From Cohnella luojiensis (lineage in GTDB: Bacteria; Bacillota; Bacilli; Paenibacillales; Paenibacillaceae), in contig NZ_SOMN01000044.1 in assembly GCF_004564235.1 (NCBI RefSeq), forward strand, positions 1-39,128: a stretch of 39,128 nt of DNA, given 5' to 3'. The translations under genes were made by a program, and so were the position numbers. The stretch's first letter is position 1, and the number at the start of each line of letters is the position of its first letter. Below the pieces are notes generated by a model. The model was not told the DNA's origin. It made no database searches and saw nothing but the letters and a program-made list of their open reading frames with translations. This document shows positions 9,236 through 16,546 of this stretch, in pieces.

Positions 9236-9264
9236 TTGACTTGTTACAAAATGTATCGTACATT
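9236..9264 (+). promoter_or_regulatory. Sigma-A promoter of the pilZ-LCP operon
   Basis: TTGACT (9236-9241), 17-base spacer, TACATT (9259-9264). The first 25 bases match the capsule promoter at 24072-24096 at 22 positions, spacer included, which points to common ancestry or a common regulator rather than chance. Confidence 0.75.
9243..9257. promoter_or_regulatory. Operator copy 1, GTTACA-AAA-TGTATC
   Basis: An imperfect 15-base palindrome of the GATACA-N3-TGTATC type, lying wholly between the -35 and -10 of the pilZ promoter, starting two bases after the -35 exactly as at the capsule promoter. Occupancy would block RNA polymerase. Confidence 0.7.
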
Positions 9265-9278
9265 AATCTCAATTGATG

Positions 9279-9293
9279 GTTACAGTATGTATC
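9279..9293. promoter_or_regulatory. Operator copy 2, GTTACA-GTA-TGTATC
   Basis: A second copy of the palindrome 36 bases downstream of copy 1, in the predicted 5' untranslated region of the pilZ transcript. Two sites about three and a half helical turns apart would allow cooperative repression. Confidence 0.65.
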
Positions 9294-9313
9294 TTTTGGG
9301 GTTTGGTGATCCT

Positions 9314-9769
9314 ATGGAAGAGGGAATGGAAGAGAATAGGCGCGAGCATCTTCGCTTCAGATTAAATGTTCCCCTTTACGCAGAGTTTTCACTCTGGCGC
9401 GTAAGAGAGAGGGAAATAAGAAGCCGCAAGCAACGCGTTCTTATCCATAACATCAGCGTCGGAGGTTGCCAGTTCAGTACGAATTTGCAAATTCCGGTGC
9501 GGGATGACGTAGAGTGGATTCTCAATCTCCAATTAAACCATAATACGATCAAAATAAAAGCGATTATCCTCCATGTCGTCCCGAAAGACGGACGATATGC
9601 TTATGGAGTGCGTTGGGTCATGACAGGACTGGAGCGGCAAGCTTTTCAGTATAGGTTGCAGGAATACTTACGGCTAGTACTGGTTTCAAGCAAGCATATT
9701 CTCTCTTTATATAAAAAAATTTCAGATCGCGATGATGGACAATTCAAACGGTTGGATACTACTTCGTAG
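9314..9769 (+). CDS. PilZ-domain protein (c-di-GMP receptor)
   Basis: PilZ domains bind cyclic di-GMP through RxxxR and (D/N)xSxxG. Both are visible: R9-R10-EHL-R14 near the N-terminus and N46-I-S-V-G-G, followed by beta strands (VEWILNLQLN, IKIKAIILHVV, YAYGVRWVMTG) and a helical tail to residue 151. An in-frame upstream TTG at 9236 is itself the promoter -35, so translation must begin later; ATG 9314 (GGTG five bases before) or ATG 9326 are the real choices. The LCP gene follows 15 bases later in the same operon, suggesting c-di-GMP control of cell-surface polysaccharide attachment. Confidence 0.85.
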   Translation: MEEGMEENRREHLRFRLNVPLYAEFSLWRVREREIRSRKQRVLIHNISVGGCQFSTNLQIPVRDDVEWILNLQLNHNTIKIKAIILHVVPKDGRYAYGVRWVMTGLERQAFQYRLQEYLRLVLVSSKHILSLYKKISDRDDGQFKRLDTTS

Positions 9770-9784
9770 AATGCGAGGAGGCAA

Positions 9785-10873
9785 GTGAAGTTGAAACGGG
9801 CGCTAGTTATTAAAATCGCGATCTATTCCATGTTATCGCTTATAATGGTTGGCTTATTGGGCGGGGGTTATCTTTGGTATTCCATGGAGAAGACGATGGG
9901 TAAGATGTACGAGCCGCTTCCGTCAAAGGAGTGGGCGGTACCGGTCTTTGAGTCAGAGTCTCTACCTGGAACGCTGCCAATTGAATCCCCTGTCTTAAGC
10001 GATGCGAACGCTCCTGAAGTTACGGATGCAACTACTATACAAGCTAGTGTTTCCGCGGACGGCCAGGGGGAATCGATATCCGGATATGCTATTGACCGTG
10101 AGGAAGTGGAACGACTGCTACATCCGGATTTGTCGGAGGAGGATCCCTTTAGTATTCTACTGCTCGGAGTGGACGAAAGACAGGGGGATCGGGGGCGAAG
10201 CGATACGATGATTTTACTGACGTTGCAACCCAAGAAGGGATCTGCACTAGCTCTATCGATCCCGCGAGATACGAGAGCGCTTATGCCCAACTCAGGAAAG
10301 TACGACAAAATTAATCATGCCTATGCCTTTGGAGGGACTTCGTTGGCCGTTGAGGCGGTTGAACATTTGTTCGGCGTACCGATCGCCTTTTATATGAAAA
10401 CGAATATGGAAGGTATGGTAAACATCGTAGACACGGTAGGCGGAGTAGACATAAACAATCCAAGAGCATTCGATTTTGATGGATTTTCTTTTCCATTAGG
10501 GATTCAGCATTTAAATGGTAATGAAGCGTTAGCCTATAGCCGTATGCGCAAGGAAGATCCGCACGGGGATTTCGGTCGTACTCAAAGGCAGAGACAGCTT
10601 CTATCGAATGCGATTGACAGAGTGGTCAGCGTGAACTCGATTACGAAATTGCCCCGCTTGTTGTCTCAATTGTCCGACTATGTCCGCACGAATTTGACTT
10701 CGTCAAATATGATCGATCTTGCAGTAAACTACCGCCCGACAATTAATAACATTGAAACTCTTTATCTAAATGGCAGCGGTAAAATGATAAACGGAATTTA
10801 CTATTACACGGTCACCCCAGAAGATCGCCAAAAAATTCAAACGATAATGCTCAACCACCTCAGCGCTGCTTAA
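9785..10873 (+). CDS. LytR-CpsA-Psr (LCP) family glycopolymer-attachment protein
   Basis: LCP enzymes transfer lipid-linked wall teichoic acid or capsule polymers to peptidoglycan on the outer membrane face. The 362-residue product has one N-terminal membrane helix (residues 9-32), a Ser/Pro-rich linker to about residue 120, and then the LCP domain: ILLLGVDER, GRSDTMILLTL, ALSIPRDTRALMP, DKINHAYAFGG, VDTVGGVDI, and the Arg-rich YSRMRKEDPHGDFGRTQRQR at about 251-270. These include the conserved Asp/Arg ligands for metal and pyrophosphate. GTG 9785 lies only three bases after AGGAGG; TTG 9791 has better spacing and may be the true start. It could anchor the capsule made by the locus at 24-39 kb. 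Confidence 0.92.
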   Translation: MKLKRALVIKIAIYSMLSLIMVGLLGGGYLWYSMEKTMGKMYEPLPSKEWAVPVFESESLPGTLPIESPVLSDANAPEVTDATTIQASVSADGQGESISGYAIDREEVERLLHPDLSEEDPFSILLLGVDERQGDRGRSDTMILLTLQPKKGSALALSIPRDTRALMPNSGKYDKINHAYAFGGTSLAVEAVEHLFGVPIAFYMKTNMEGMVNIVDTVGGVDINNPRAFDFDGFSFPLGIQHLNGNEALAYSRMRKEDPHGDFGRTQRQRQLLSNAIDRVVSVNSITKLPRLLSQLSDYVRTNLTSSNMIDLAVNYRPTINNIETLYLNGSGKMINGIYYYTVTPEDRQKIQTIMLNHLSAA

Positions 10874-10895
10874 ATCAACTCTTAAGGAGGCTAAC

Positions 10896-11045
10896 ATGGA
10901 ACAATCCGTTTTATTCTATTGCGTCAAATGCAATCAGCTCAAAACGATGGAGCAGGCAGGTCTCTTATTTCGTACGGGATATTATCGGGTAATGTATCCA
11001 TTAGGATGCTGTGTTCGTTGCGAGCATCATTCCAAATCTCTCTGA
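10896..11045 (+). CDS. Small zinc-ribbon-like protein (49 aa)
   Basis: A short frame with a textbook RBS (TAAGGAGG, five bases before ATG) 22 bases after the LCP gene. Residues include CVKC (8-11 region) and a later GCCVRC, i.e. a four-cysteine pattern suited to a zinc ribbon or rubredoxin-like knuckle. I do not recognise a named family. Co-transcription with pilZ and the LCP gene is likely, as there is no terminator between them. Confidence 0.65.
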   Translation: MEQSVLFYCVKCNQLKTMEQAGLLFRTGYYRVMYPLGCCVRCEHHSKSL

Positions 11046-11085
11046 ACTAAATTTTTCATAAATATTCGGATTTCCTTCCTTCTAT

Positions 11086-11094
11086 TGGTATAAT
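11086..11094 (+). promoter_or_regulatory. Extended -10 promoter for the ABC transporter operon
   Basis: TGGTATAAT (TG at 11086, TATAAT at 11089-11094) is a consensus extended -10 element 35 bases before the ABC ATPase start. No good -35 is visible, as is common for extended -10 promoters. Confidence 0.6.
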
Positions 11095-11129
11095 TGTTAC
11101 GTATGCATCCTAATGTCGGAGGTTAGCTC

Positions 11130-12044
11130 ATGTCACAGGCTCCCGTCGTTCGCTTGCAGAACGTGACGAAGGTCATCGGCAAACGAACGATTATCGACCG
11201 CGTATCCTTTGAGGTGCGACCGGGCGAAGTATTTGGTTTCTTGGGTCCGAACGGATCCGGTAAAACGACGACGATTAGAATGATCGTAGGGCTTATGGGG
11301 ATGTCTTCCGGGGACATTCATATTGGAACGCACAGCGTCCGAACGGAATTTCCGAAAGCTATCGTTCAAGTCGGAGCGATCGTGGAAAACCCAGAGATGT
11401 ACAAGTTTCTAACCGGGTACCAGAATTTACTGCATTACGCTAGAATGAATCCTTCGATTACGAAAGAACGCATTCAAGAGGTCATTGAGCTAGTAGGCCT
11501 TCAAGACCGTATCCATGACAAAGTTAAAAAGTATTCCCTCGGCATGCGACAGCGTCTTGGCGTTGCTCAAGCCGTTATGCATCGGCCTAAGCTTTTGGTG
11601 CTTGATGAACCGACGAATGGTTTGGATCCCGCCGGTATTCGCGAGCTAAGGGATTATTTGCGCCGTCTGGCGCAAGATGAAGGAACGGCCGTGCTCGTAT
11701 CTTCTCATCTATTATCCGAGATGGAGTTAATGTGCGATCGGGTGGCCATCCTGCAGAAGGGGCAGATTATCGACGTACGTTCCATCAGGGGTCAAGACGG
11801 GGATGCCGCAACATTGGAAGAGGTACAGTTCGATGTGGATCATCCGGATGCCGCGCTTGGAATCTTTGAAGGCTCGGGCCGTATGGTCGATGGACAATTA
11901 GCCCTTTCCTTAGATCGGGCCGGCATAGCCGCAATCAACCGCCGATTGGTAGAGGCAGGCATTAACGTATATGGAATTCATGTGAAAACGAAATCGTTGG
12001 AAGACCAATTCCTCGAGATGACGGGGAGTGAGACAATTGGCTAA
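11130..12044 (+). CDS. ABC transporter ATP-binding protein (BcrA/DrrA-like)
   Basis: The 304-residue product has a full ABC ATPase domain at residues 7-220: Walker A FLGPNGSGKTTT, the Q-loop region, signature YSLGMRQRLG, Walker B LLVLDEPTNGLDP and the switch His in LVSSHLLSEM. A C-terminal extension of about 80 residues is typical of ATPases for bacitracin- or drug-type ABC-2 exporters. RBS GGAGG before ATG 11130. It overlaps the permease gene that follows. The substrate is unknown; with no two-component system next to it, a resistance role is not indicated. Confidence 0.92.
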   Translation: MSQAPVVRLQNVTKVIGKRTIIDRVSFEVRPGEVFGFLGPNGSGKTTTIRMIVGLMGMSSGDIHIGTHSVRTEFPKAIVQVGAIVENPEMYKFLTGYQNLLHYARMNPSITKERIQEVIELVGLQDRIHDKVKKYSLGMRQRLGVAQAVMHRPKLLVLDEPTNGLDPAGIRELRDYLRRLAQDEGTAVLVSSHLLSEMELMCDRVAILQKGQIIDVRSIRGQDGDAATLEEVQFDVDHPDAALGIFEGSGRMVDGQLALSLDRAGIAAINRRLVEAGINVYGIHVKTKSLEDQFLEMTGSETIG

Positions 12045-12831
12045 CTTTATGAATTTAATACAGAACGAGAATATGAAGATCTATCGCAGAGTACGCACTT
12101 GGATAATGCTCGGGATAATCGTCTTTCTGCCGATTCTGATTTCGTTAGGGGTATTGGCCGCGAGCGGCACGGATGCGGGATCGAGCTGGTCCATGATGAT
12201 CATCGAATCCACGATATCCTTGATGCTTATTACGATATTTACCGCGGTGGTCGCGTCCGAGACAGTGGCGGGTGAGTTCACTTGGGGGACAATCAAGTTA
12301 TTATTGATTCGCCCATGGAGCCGGTCTGCTATATTGTTGTCTAAGTATATTTCAACTTTATTGTTCGCTCTTGCTTTGACCGTAATCACTTTTGTCATCA
12401 CGTTGCTGATTAATATGGCTGTCTTCGGTTCGAGCGACGGAGAGCAACTATCTTCGGTAGCGGGTATGTCCAATATGGAATACGTGCTCCAATTTTATCT
12501 ATTGCAATTCGTAAGCTTGATTATCATCATTACTTTCGGGTTCATGATGTCCTCGGCTTTCCGCAGCAGCGGCCTTGCGATCGGGCTTTCTATCTTTTTG
12601 CTATTCGCGGGATCCATTATTACGGGCTTATTAGCGATGACGGACAAGCCATGGGTAGAGTATATACTGTTCATGCATCTTGATCTTACGTCGTACATTA
12701 ATAATGCCCAGGGCCCGTTCCAGAATCATCCGATGTCCTTGGGCTTTTCTCTCGGGGTATTGGCGATATACTTTGTCGTGTTTAACCTGATTTCTTGGAG
12801 CGTGTTTAGGAAGCGGGATATTGCGGCTTAA
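12037..12831 (+). CDS. ABC-2-type transporter permease
   Basis: A 264-residue membrane protein with six predicted helices (about residues 20-40, 52-75, 95-125, 145-170, 178-200, 238-258), matching ABC-2 permeases that pair with BcrA-like ATPases. A GTG at 12028 is part of the RBS sequence itself (GGGGAGTG), so TTG 12037, eight bases downstream of GGGGAG, is the better start; ATG 12049 is another option. The overlap with the ATPase stop indicates translational coupling. A strong terminator follows. Confidence 0.88.
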   Translation: MANFMNLIQNENMKIYRRVRTWIMLGIIVFLPILISLGVLAASGTDAGSSWSMMIIESTISLMLITIFTAVVASETVAGEFTWGTIKLLLIRPWSRSAILLSKYISTLLFALALTVITFVITLLINMAVFGSSDGEQLSSVAGMSNMEYVLQFYLLQFVSLIIIITFGFMMSSAFRSSGLAIGLSIFLLFAGSIITGLLAMTDKPWVEYILFMHLDLTSYINNAQGPFQNHPMSLGFSLGVLAIYFVVFNLISWSVFRKRDIAA

Positions 12832-12857
12832 ACGTGAGTGTATGAAATGAAGAGTTA

Positions 12858-12894
12858 AAAAAGTGCTTGCAGCGTTAACGTGCAAGCACTTTTT
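12858..12894. terminator. Strong rho-independent terminator after the ABC operon
   Basis: AAAAAGTGCTTGCA (12858-12871) pairs perfectly with TGCAAGCACTTTTT (12881-12894) around a nine-base loop. It ends the ABC operon and isolates the lasso cluster. Symmetry means it could work in both directions. Confidence 0.93.
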
Positions 12895-13022
12895 GCCGTC
12901 TTTATACACTAGATAGGAATCGCTATCCTCTAATCCGATACACATCTTTTTTTGCTACGAACTGTACCAAAAAAATTCAAGTCTTTCGAGCTGTCAGCCC
13001 ACTATATTGTTATAAAAACTAG

Positions 13023-13051
13023 TTGACACACACTCGATCCTATAATAGAGT
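13023..13051 (+). promoter_or_regulatory. Promoter of the lasso-peptide operon
   Basis: TTGACA (13023-13028) followed by a 17-base spacer and TAGAGT (13046-13051). A better -10 sequence, TATAAT at 13041-13046, has only a 12-base spacer to this -35, so the exact -10 is uncertain. The operator at 13062 would overlap the transcription start. Confidence 0.6.
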
Positions 13052-13061
13052 ATTAACAAAT

Positions 13062-13076
13062 GATACATTTAGTATC
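13062..13076. promoter_or_regulatory. Operator copy 3, GATACA-TTT-AGTATC
   Basis: Centre of a longer 23-base near-perfect palindrome (13058-13080; AAATGATAC, five bases, GTATCATTT) just downstream of the lasso promoter. An extra half-site TGATAC occurs at 13091. Same class as the sites at the pilZ and capsule promoters. Confidence 0.75.
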
Positions 13077-13135
13077 ATTTGAAAATACAATGATACATGG
13101 AAGCATCGATGGCATGACCAGCTTGGGGGAGAAAA

Positions 13136-15082
13136 ATGAGTGCAATTTACGGCATCTGTAATTTCAATCATGAACCTGTCCCGCTAGAGGATGGGATGAT
13201 TTTAATGAAAGCTCTAGAGCAACATCAAGCCGATGATGCTCATTTCTGGAAAAAGGACCCTATATTCCTTGGCTGTCATGCGCAATGGATTACATCTGAA
13301 TCCATCGGTGAACAATTGCCATACTATGATGAGCTTAGACAGTTAGCCATCACAGCTGATGTGATAATAGATAATCGGGAAGAGTTATTCGAAAGATTGC
13401 AGGTGGAGTATCCATATAGGAAAACCATGACGGACAGCGAGTTGATTCTGCATGCATACTATAAGTGGGGGGAAGAAACTCCAAAATTCATTATAGGTGA
13501 TTTTGCCTTTATGATCTGGGACGAGAGAAAGCGGTTGCTCTTTGGCGCAAGAGACTTCTCAGGTAGCAGAACGCTCTATTACTATGATACCTTCGAGCGT
13601 TTTGCCTTCTGTACGACGATGCAGCCGTTGCTAACGTTACCGTATATCAACAATCAACTGAATGATCAGTGGCTTGCTGAGTATTTGGCGAATCCCGGGA
13701 GGATCGAAACGGTTGAAGCCACTTCGACCGTTTACCAGAATATTAGGCAAGTGCCGCCTTCTCATACTATTACTATTACAGAAGGAAAAGTTAAGTTCTC
13801 AAGGTATTGCACCTTTGCTGTTATATCGCCTCTGAAGCTAAAGTCCAACGGGGAATATGAAGAAGCGTTACGCGATGTATTCCAAAGAGCAGTAACGTCT
13901 CGGCTGCGTACTCACCGTCAGGTAGGGTCTTATCTAAGCGGAGGACTTGATTCTGGTTCAGTCGTCAGCTTTGCAGCCAAAGCCTTGCAGCAGGAAAATA
14001 AAAAGTTATATACATATAGCTACATCCCGGAGGAAGATTTTATTGATTGGACTCCGAAGAACAGGATGGCTGACGAAAGGCCTTTCATCCAATCTACAGT
14101 TCAGCATGTTGGTAATATTAAAGATCATTATCTCGATTTCCATGGGAAGAGCCCCTTATCCGAAGTTGATGAGTGGCTGGATACGATGGAGATGCCATAT
14201 AAATTTATCGAGAACTCATTCTGGCTGAGCGGAATTTATGAGAAGGCAAGCCAACAAGGGGTAGGTGTTCTATTGAACGGAGGGAGGGGCAACCATTCGA
14301 TTTCATGGGGGCCTGCGATGGAATATTACGCTACCCTTCTTAAGCGGTTAAACCTGTTTCGTCTTTATCATGAGCTTAATCTATACAGTAAAAATAAAGG
14401 GATTGGAAGAAGGCGTTTACTATCGGAGGTGAGAAGAAGGGCTTTTCCTTGGAGTAATGCAATCCAAGCTCAAGAAGGCTCTTCTGCACTCGAGCTTATA
14501 AACCCGGAGTTTGCTAAGCAGACGGAGATTTACGCTATGCTGCAAAGACACGGTATCGAGAGAACCGGGCTCTCTAAGATTAATCCAAATCTTAACGAGT
14601 TAAGAATAGAGCAATATGAGCGATTCATGAACTGGACCACAAGCGGAATCAGTGGCACCAAATTATCTTTGCGTCATGCCGTTTGGTACCGTGATCCTAC
14701 GAATGATTTGCGGGTGGTTCGATTTTGTTTATCGGTGCCGGCGGGACAGTTCGTTCAAGATGGTATGGACCGGGCATTAATAAGGAGATCAACAGCAGGT
14801 CTTCTACCCGATAATGTCCGCTTGAATTACAAGTTACGAGGAATTCAAGGCTCCGATTCGATACATCGAATGGCTCGCGATTGGGTGTCATTTACAGATG
14901 AGATTGATCAATTGTGCGTGGACACTCGAATGAAAAAGCTTCTTAACATCCCTTTCCTTCAGGCTGCTATATCCAAGATGCGGGGTACTCCGGATCCTAA
15001 ATTGGTATACGATGGGGAATTTACGATGTTAATGCGAGGGCTTATCGTTTACAGATTCATTAAAAATCTTGAAGGGAGGTGA
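13136..15082 (+). CDS. Lasso-peptide macrolactam synthetase (asparagine-synthetase-like, protein C)
   Basis: Lasso C proteins adenylate the side-chain carboxylate of Asp/Glu in the core and let the new N-terminus attack it to close the ring. The 648-residue product has an N-terminal glutamine-amidotransferase-like domain that starts MSAIYG, without the Cys2 needed for glutaminase activity, as expected for these cyclases. The synthetase domain has the ATP loop YLSGGLDSGSVVSF (about residues 264-277). RBS GGGGAG before ATG 13136. The precursor gene begins five bases after its stop. It is the first gene of the operon and follows the promoter and operator directly. Confidence 0.92.
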   Translation: MSAIYGICNFNHEPVPLEDGMILMKALEQHQADDAHFWKKDPIFLGCHAQWITSESIGEQLPYYDELRQLAITADVIIDNREELFERLQVEYPYRKTMTDSELILHAYYKWGEETPKFIIGDFAFMIWDERKRLLFGARDFSGSRTLYYYDTFERFAFCTTMQPLLTLPYINNQLNDQWLAEYLANPGRIETVEATSTVYQNIRQVPPSHTITITEGKVKFSRYCTFAVISPLKLKSNGEYEEALRDVFQRAVTSRLRTHRQVGSYLSGGLDSGSVVSFAAKALQQENKKLYTYSYIPEEDFIDWTPKNRMADERPFIQSTVQHVGNIKDHYLDFHGKSPLSEVDEWLDTMEMPYKFIENSFWLSGIYEKASQQGVGVLLNGGRGNHSISWGPAMEYYATLLKRLNLFRLYHELNLYSKNKGIGRRRLLSEVRRRAFPWSNAIQAQEGSSALELINPEFAKQTEIYAMLQRHGIERTGLSKINPNLNELRIEQYERFMNWTTSGISGTKLSLRHAVWYRDPTNDLRVVRFCLSVPAGQFVQDGMDRALIRRSTAGLLPDNVRLNYKLRGIQGSDSIHRMARDWVSFTDEIDQLCVDTRMKKLLNIPFLQAAISKMRGTPDPKLVYDGEFTMLMRGLIVYRFIKNLEGR

Positions 15083-15086
15083 AAAC

Positions 15087-15209
15087 ATGAACAAAGAATG
15101 GAAACAACCATCGCTGGAAGTACTTGATGTAAAAATGACGTTTGCAGGTGTCGGTTTAACAATCCCTGACTCGTTTGATCCAGATGAAAAGGACCAACAT
15201 CACAGCTAA
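15087..15209 (+). CDS. Lasso-peptide precursor (40 aa, paeninodin class)
   Basis: A 40-residue ORF with GGGAGGTG before ATG 15087. Leader (1-19): MNKEWKQPSLEVLDVKMTF, with the RRE-binding pattern (W/Y)xxPxL as W5-K-Q-P8-S-L10 and the conserved penultimate Thr18. Core (20-40): ring AGVGLTIPD then tail SFDPDEKDQHHS. Ala1 and Asp9 of the core fit a nine-residue macrolactam, the same design as paeninodin (Paenibacillus dendritiformis), from memory of that precursor's LEVLDV leader and PD ring end. The C-terminal Ser fits the substrate of the adjacent HPr-kinase-like enzyme. The sequence differs from paeninodin through most of the ring and tail. Confidence 0.95.
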   Translation: MNKEWKQPSLEVLDVKMTFAGVGLTIPDSFDPDEKDQHHS

Positions 15210-15226
15210 TACTTAGTTTTCCCATG

Positions 15227-15260
15227 GGGCCCTGATACGTGTTCTGTATAAGGGCCCTTT
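15227..15260 (+). terminator. Hairpin between lasso precursor and tailoring genes (attenuator or mRNA stabiliser)
   Basis: GGGCCCT (15227-15233) pairs with AGGGCCC (15251-15257), and ATAC (15235-15238) with GTAT (15246-15249), leaving a seven-base loop and one mismatch. A short T-rich stretch follows (CTTTCCTT). It would allow partial read-through and keep the precursor transcript in excess of the enzymes. Confidence 0.7.
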
Positions 15261-15294
15261 CCTTACAGTCGATACGGTGGAGTGAGAATGAAGA

Positions 15295-16233
15295 ATGATG
15301 ATCCAAACGGTATACAGCCACCTTTATAAAGCATTCGGGTTTCGGGTGGCGAGTGAAATGACACTACCTGAATTGCCGGAATTACAGGATATTGGTGATG
15401 GAAAAGAGCCCGCGGATATTGTGATTACTATAGCGGATTTATCCGAGGAGTGGAGCCGTCTAGCGCTACCAAATCGTAAGACGTTCGTGATAGAAAATCG
15501 GGTCATGTTCCAGATCGCCGATACGGCGACATACTGCATCCTGAATGGAAAGTCCATCATCGTATCTCCGATGAAGGGAGCCGATGAGGATCGGATTCGG
15601 CTTTATATTCTAGGCTCCTGCATGGGCGCATTGCTTTTTCAGAGAAGGGTGCTTCCTTTGCATGGCAGCGCGGTGGCGATCGATGGTAAAGCATATGCAT
15701 TCATTGGCGATTCCGGCGCAGGCAAGTCAACGCTTGCTTCCGCCTTCTTACAAAGAGGGTCCCCCCTTGTAAGCGATGACGTCATTGCGGTATCCCTTTC
15801 GCCGGATCAAGCTCCATGGGTTACGCCTTCATATCCTCAACAAAAGCTGTGGCAGGAAAGCTTGGACGGCCTTGGAATGGAGAGAACACTTTATCGTCCG
15901 ATCTTCCAAAGGGAAAACAAATTTACGGTTCCTGTACCCGCCTTGTTTTATCCTGAACCGTTGCCTCTTGCCGGAGTGTTCGAACTGATTAAATCAGACA
16001 AGGATTCGATTCAGATTCAGAAGATCCGGAACCTGGAGAGATTGTCTATTCTTTATCAGCATACTTATCGCAACTCCTATATCTCCCGCTTGGGACTAAT
16101 GGAATGGCATCTGGGCATGACCGCGAAGATGACTAATAAACTCGAAGTCTTCCGTTTGCAGCGTCCAATATCTGGATTTACAGCTCCGGACTTGGTTTCA
16201 TTAATTTTAACTACATTAGATAAGGAAGGATAA
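15295..16233 (+). CDS. HPr-kinase-like lasso-peptide tailoring kinase (protein K)
   Basis: This class phosphorylates the C-terminal Ser of lasso precursors, as shown for the paeninodin kinase. The 312-residue product has an N-terminal half with little homology and then an HprK-like core: PLHGSAVAIDGKAYAFIG, Walker A GDSGAGKST (residues 138-146), and SPLVSDDVIAV with Asp161/Asp162, the expected catalytic and metal-binding acids. Length fits the family. It follows the precursor after a hairpin. ATG 15295 and 15298 are both possible. Cognate Ser is predicted to be residue 40 of the precursor. Confidence 0.9.
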   Translation: MMIQTVYSHLYKAFGFRVASEMTLPELPELQDIGDGKEPADIVITIADLSEEWSRLALPNRKTFVIENRVMFQIADTATYCILNGKSIIVSPMKGADEDRIRLYILGSCMGALLFQRRVLPLHGSAVAIDGKAYAFIGDSGAGKSTLASAFLQRGSPLVSDDVIAVSLSPDQAPWVTPSYPQQKLWQESLDGLGMERTLYRPIFQRENKFTVPVPALFYPEPLPLAGVFELIKSDKDSIQIQKIRNLERLSILYQHTYRNSYISRLGLMEWHLGMTAKMTNKLEVFRLQRPISGFTAPDLVSLILTTLDKEG

Positions 16234-16237
16234 TCTT

Positions 16238-16546
16238 ATGATTACAAATCAAAAACTCACAGTGAATCATGTTGTCGTTCAAGCAGAAGGAAATATCGTA
16301 AGCGATATGGACGGAGAAAAGGTGATGCTTAATATCAGCAGAGGGAAGTATTATAACCTTGGCGAAGTGGGCGGAAGAATATGGGATGGTATTAGTGCTC
16401 CGATATCCATTCGTAATCTCGTCCCGATTCTGATGGCTGAATACAATGTCGAGCAGAGTAAGTGCGAGGATCATGTTCTTTCCTTCTTGGAGCAATTGTT
16501 GGAAGAACAGCTTATATATATCGAAGAAGAAGGAATGCGGCAATGA
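16238..16546 (+). CDS. PqqD-family RiPP recognition protein (lasso protein B1)
   Basis: B1 proteins hold the leader peptide and deliver it to the B2 peptidase and the cyclase. The 102-residue product has the PqqD/RRE fold pattern: VQAEGNIVSDMDGEKVMLNI, SRGKYYNLGEVGGRIWDGIS, then helices ending YNVEQSKCEDHVLSFLEQLL. RBS AAGGA before ATG 16238. The stop overlaps the B2 start (ATGA), so the two are made in equal amounts. The leader-binding groove must accept Trp5 of the precursor in place of the usual Tyr. Confidence 0.92.
   Translation: MITNQKLTVNHVVVQAEGNIVSDMDGEKVMLNISRGKYYNLGEVGGRIWDGISAPISIRNLVPILMAEYNVEQSKCEDHVLSFLEQLLEEQLIYIEEEGMRQ

Noticed and set aside
9236..9313. N-terminal extension of the PilZ protein from TTG 9236
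   Set aside because: The TTG is the -35 hexamer of the promoter and the stretch contains the -10 and two operators, so it cannot be translated from this transcript.
11095..11109. GTTACGTATGCATC before the ABC transporter as a seventh operator
   Set aside because: The half-sites are separated by two rather than three bases and the right half is poor; treated as chance.
12028..12036. GTG 12028 as start of the ABC permease
   Set aside because: The GTG is part of the GGGGAG ribosome-binding sequence; TTG 12037 has correct spacing.
15234..15249. GATAC and GTAT in the hairpin after the lasso precursor as an operator
   Set aside because: The spacing between the halves is wrong and the sequence is explained as part of the stem.
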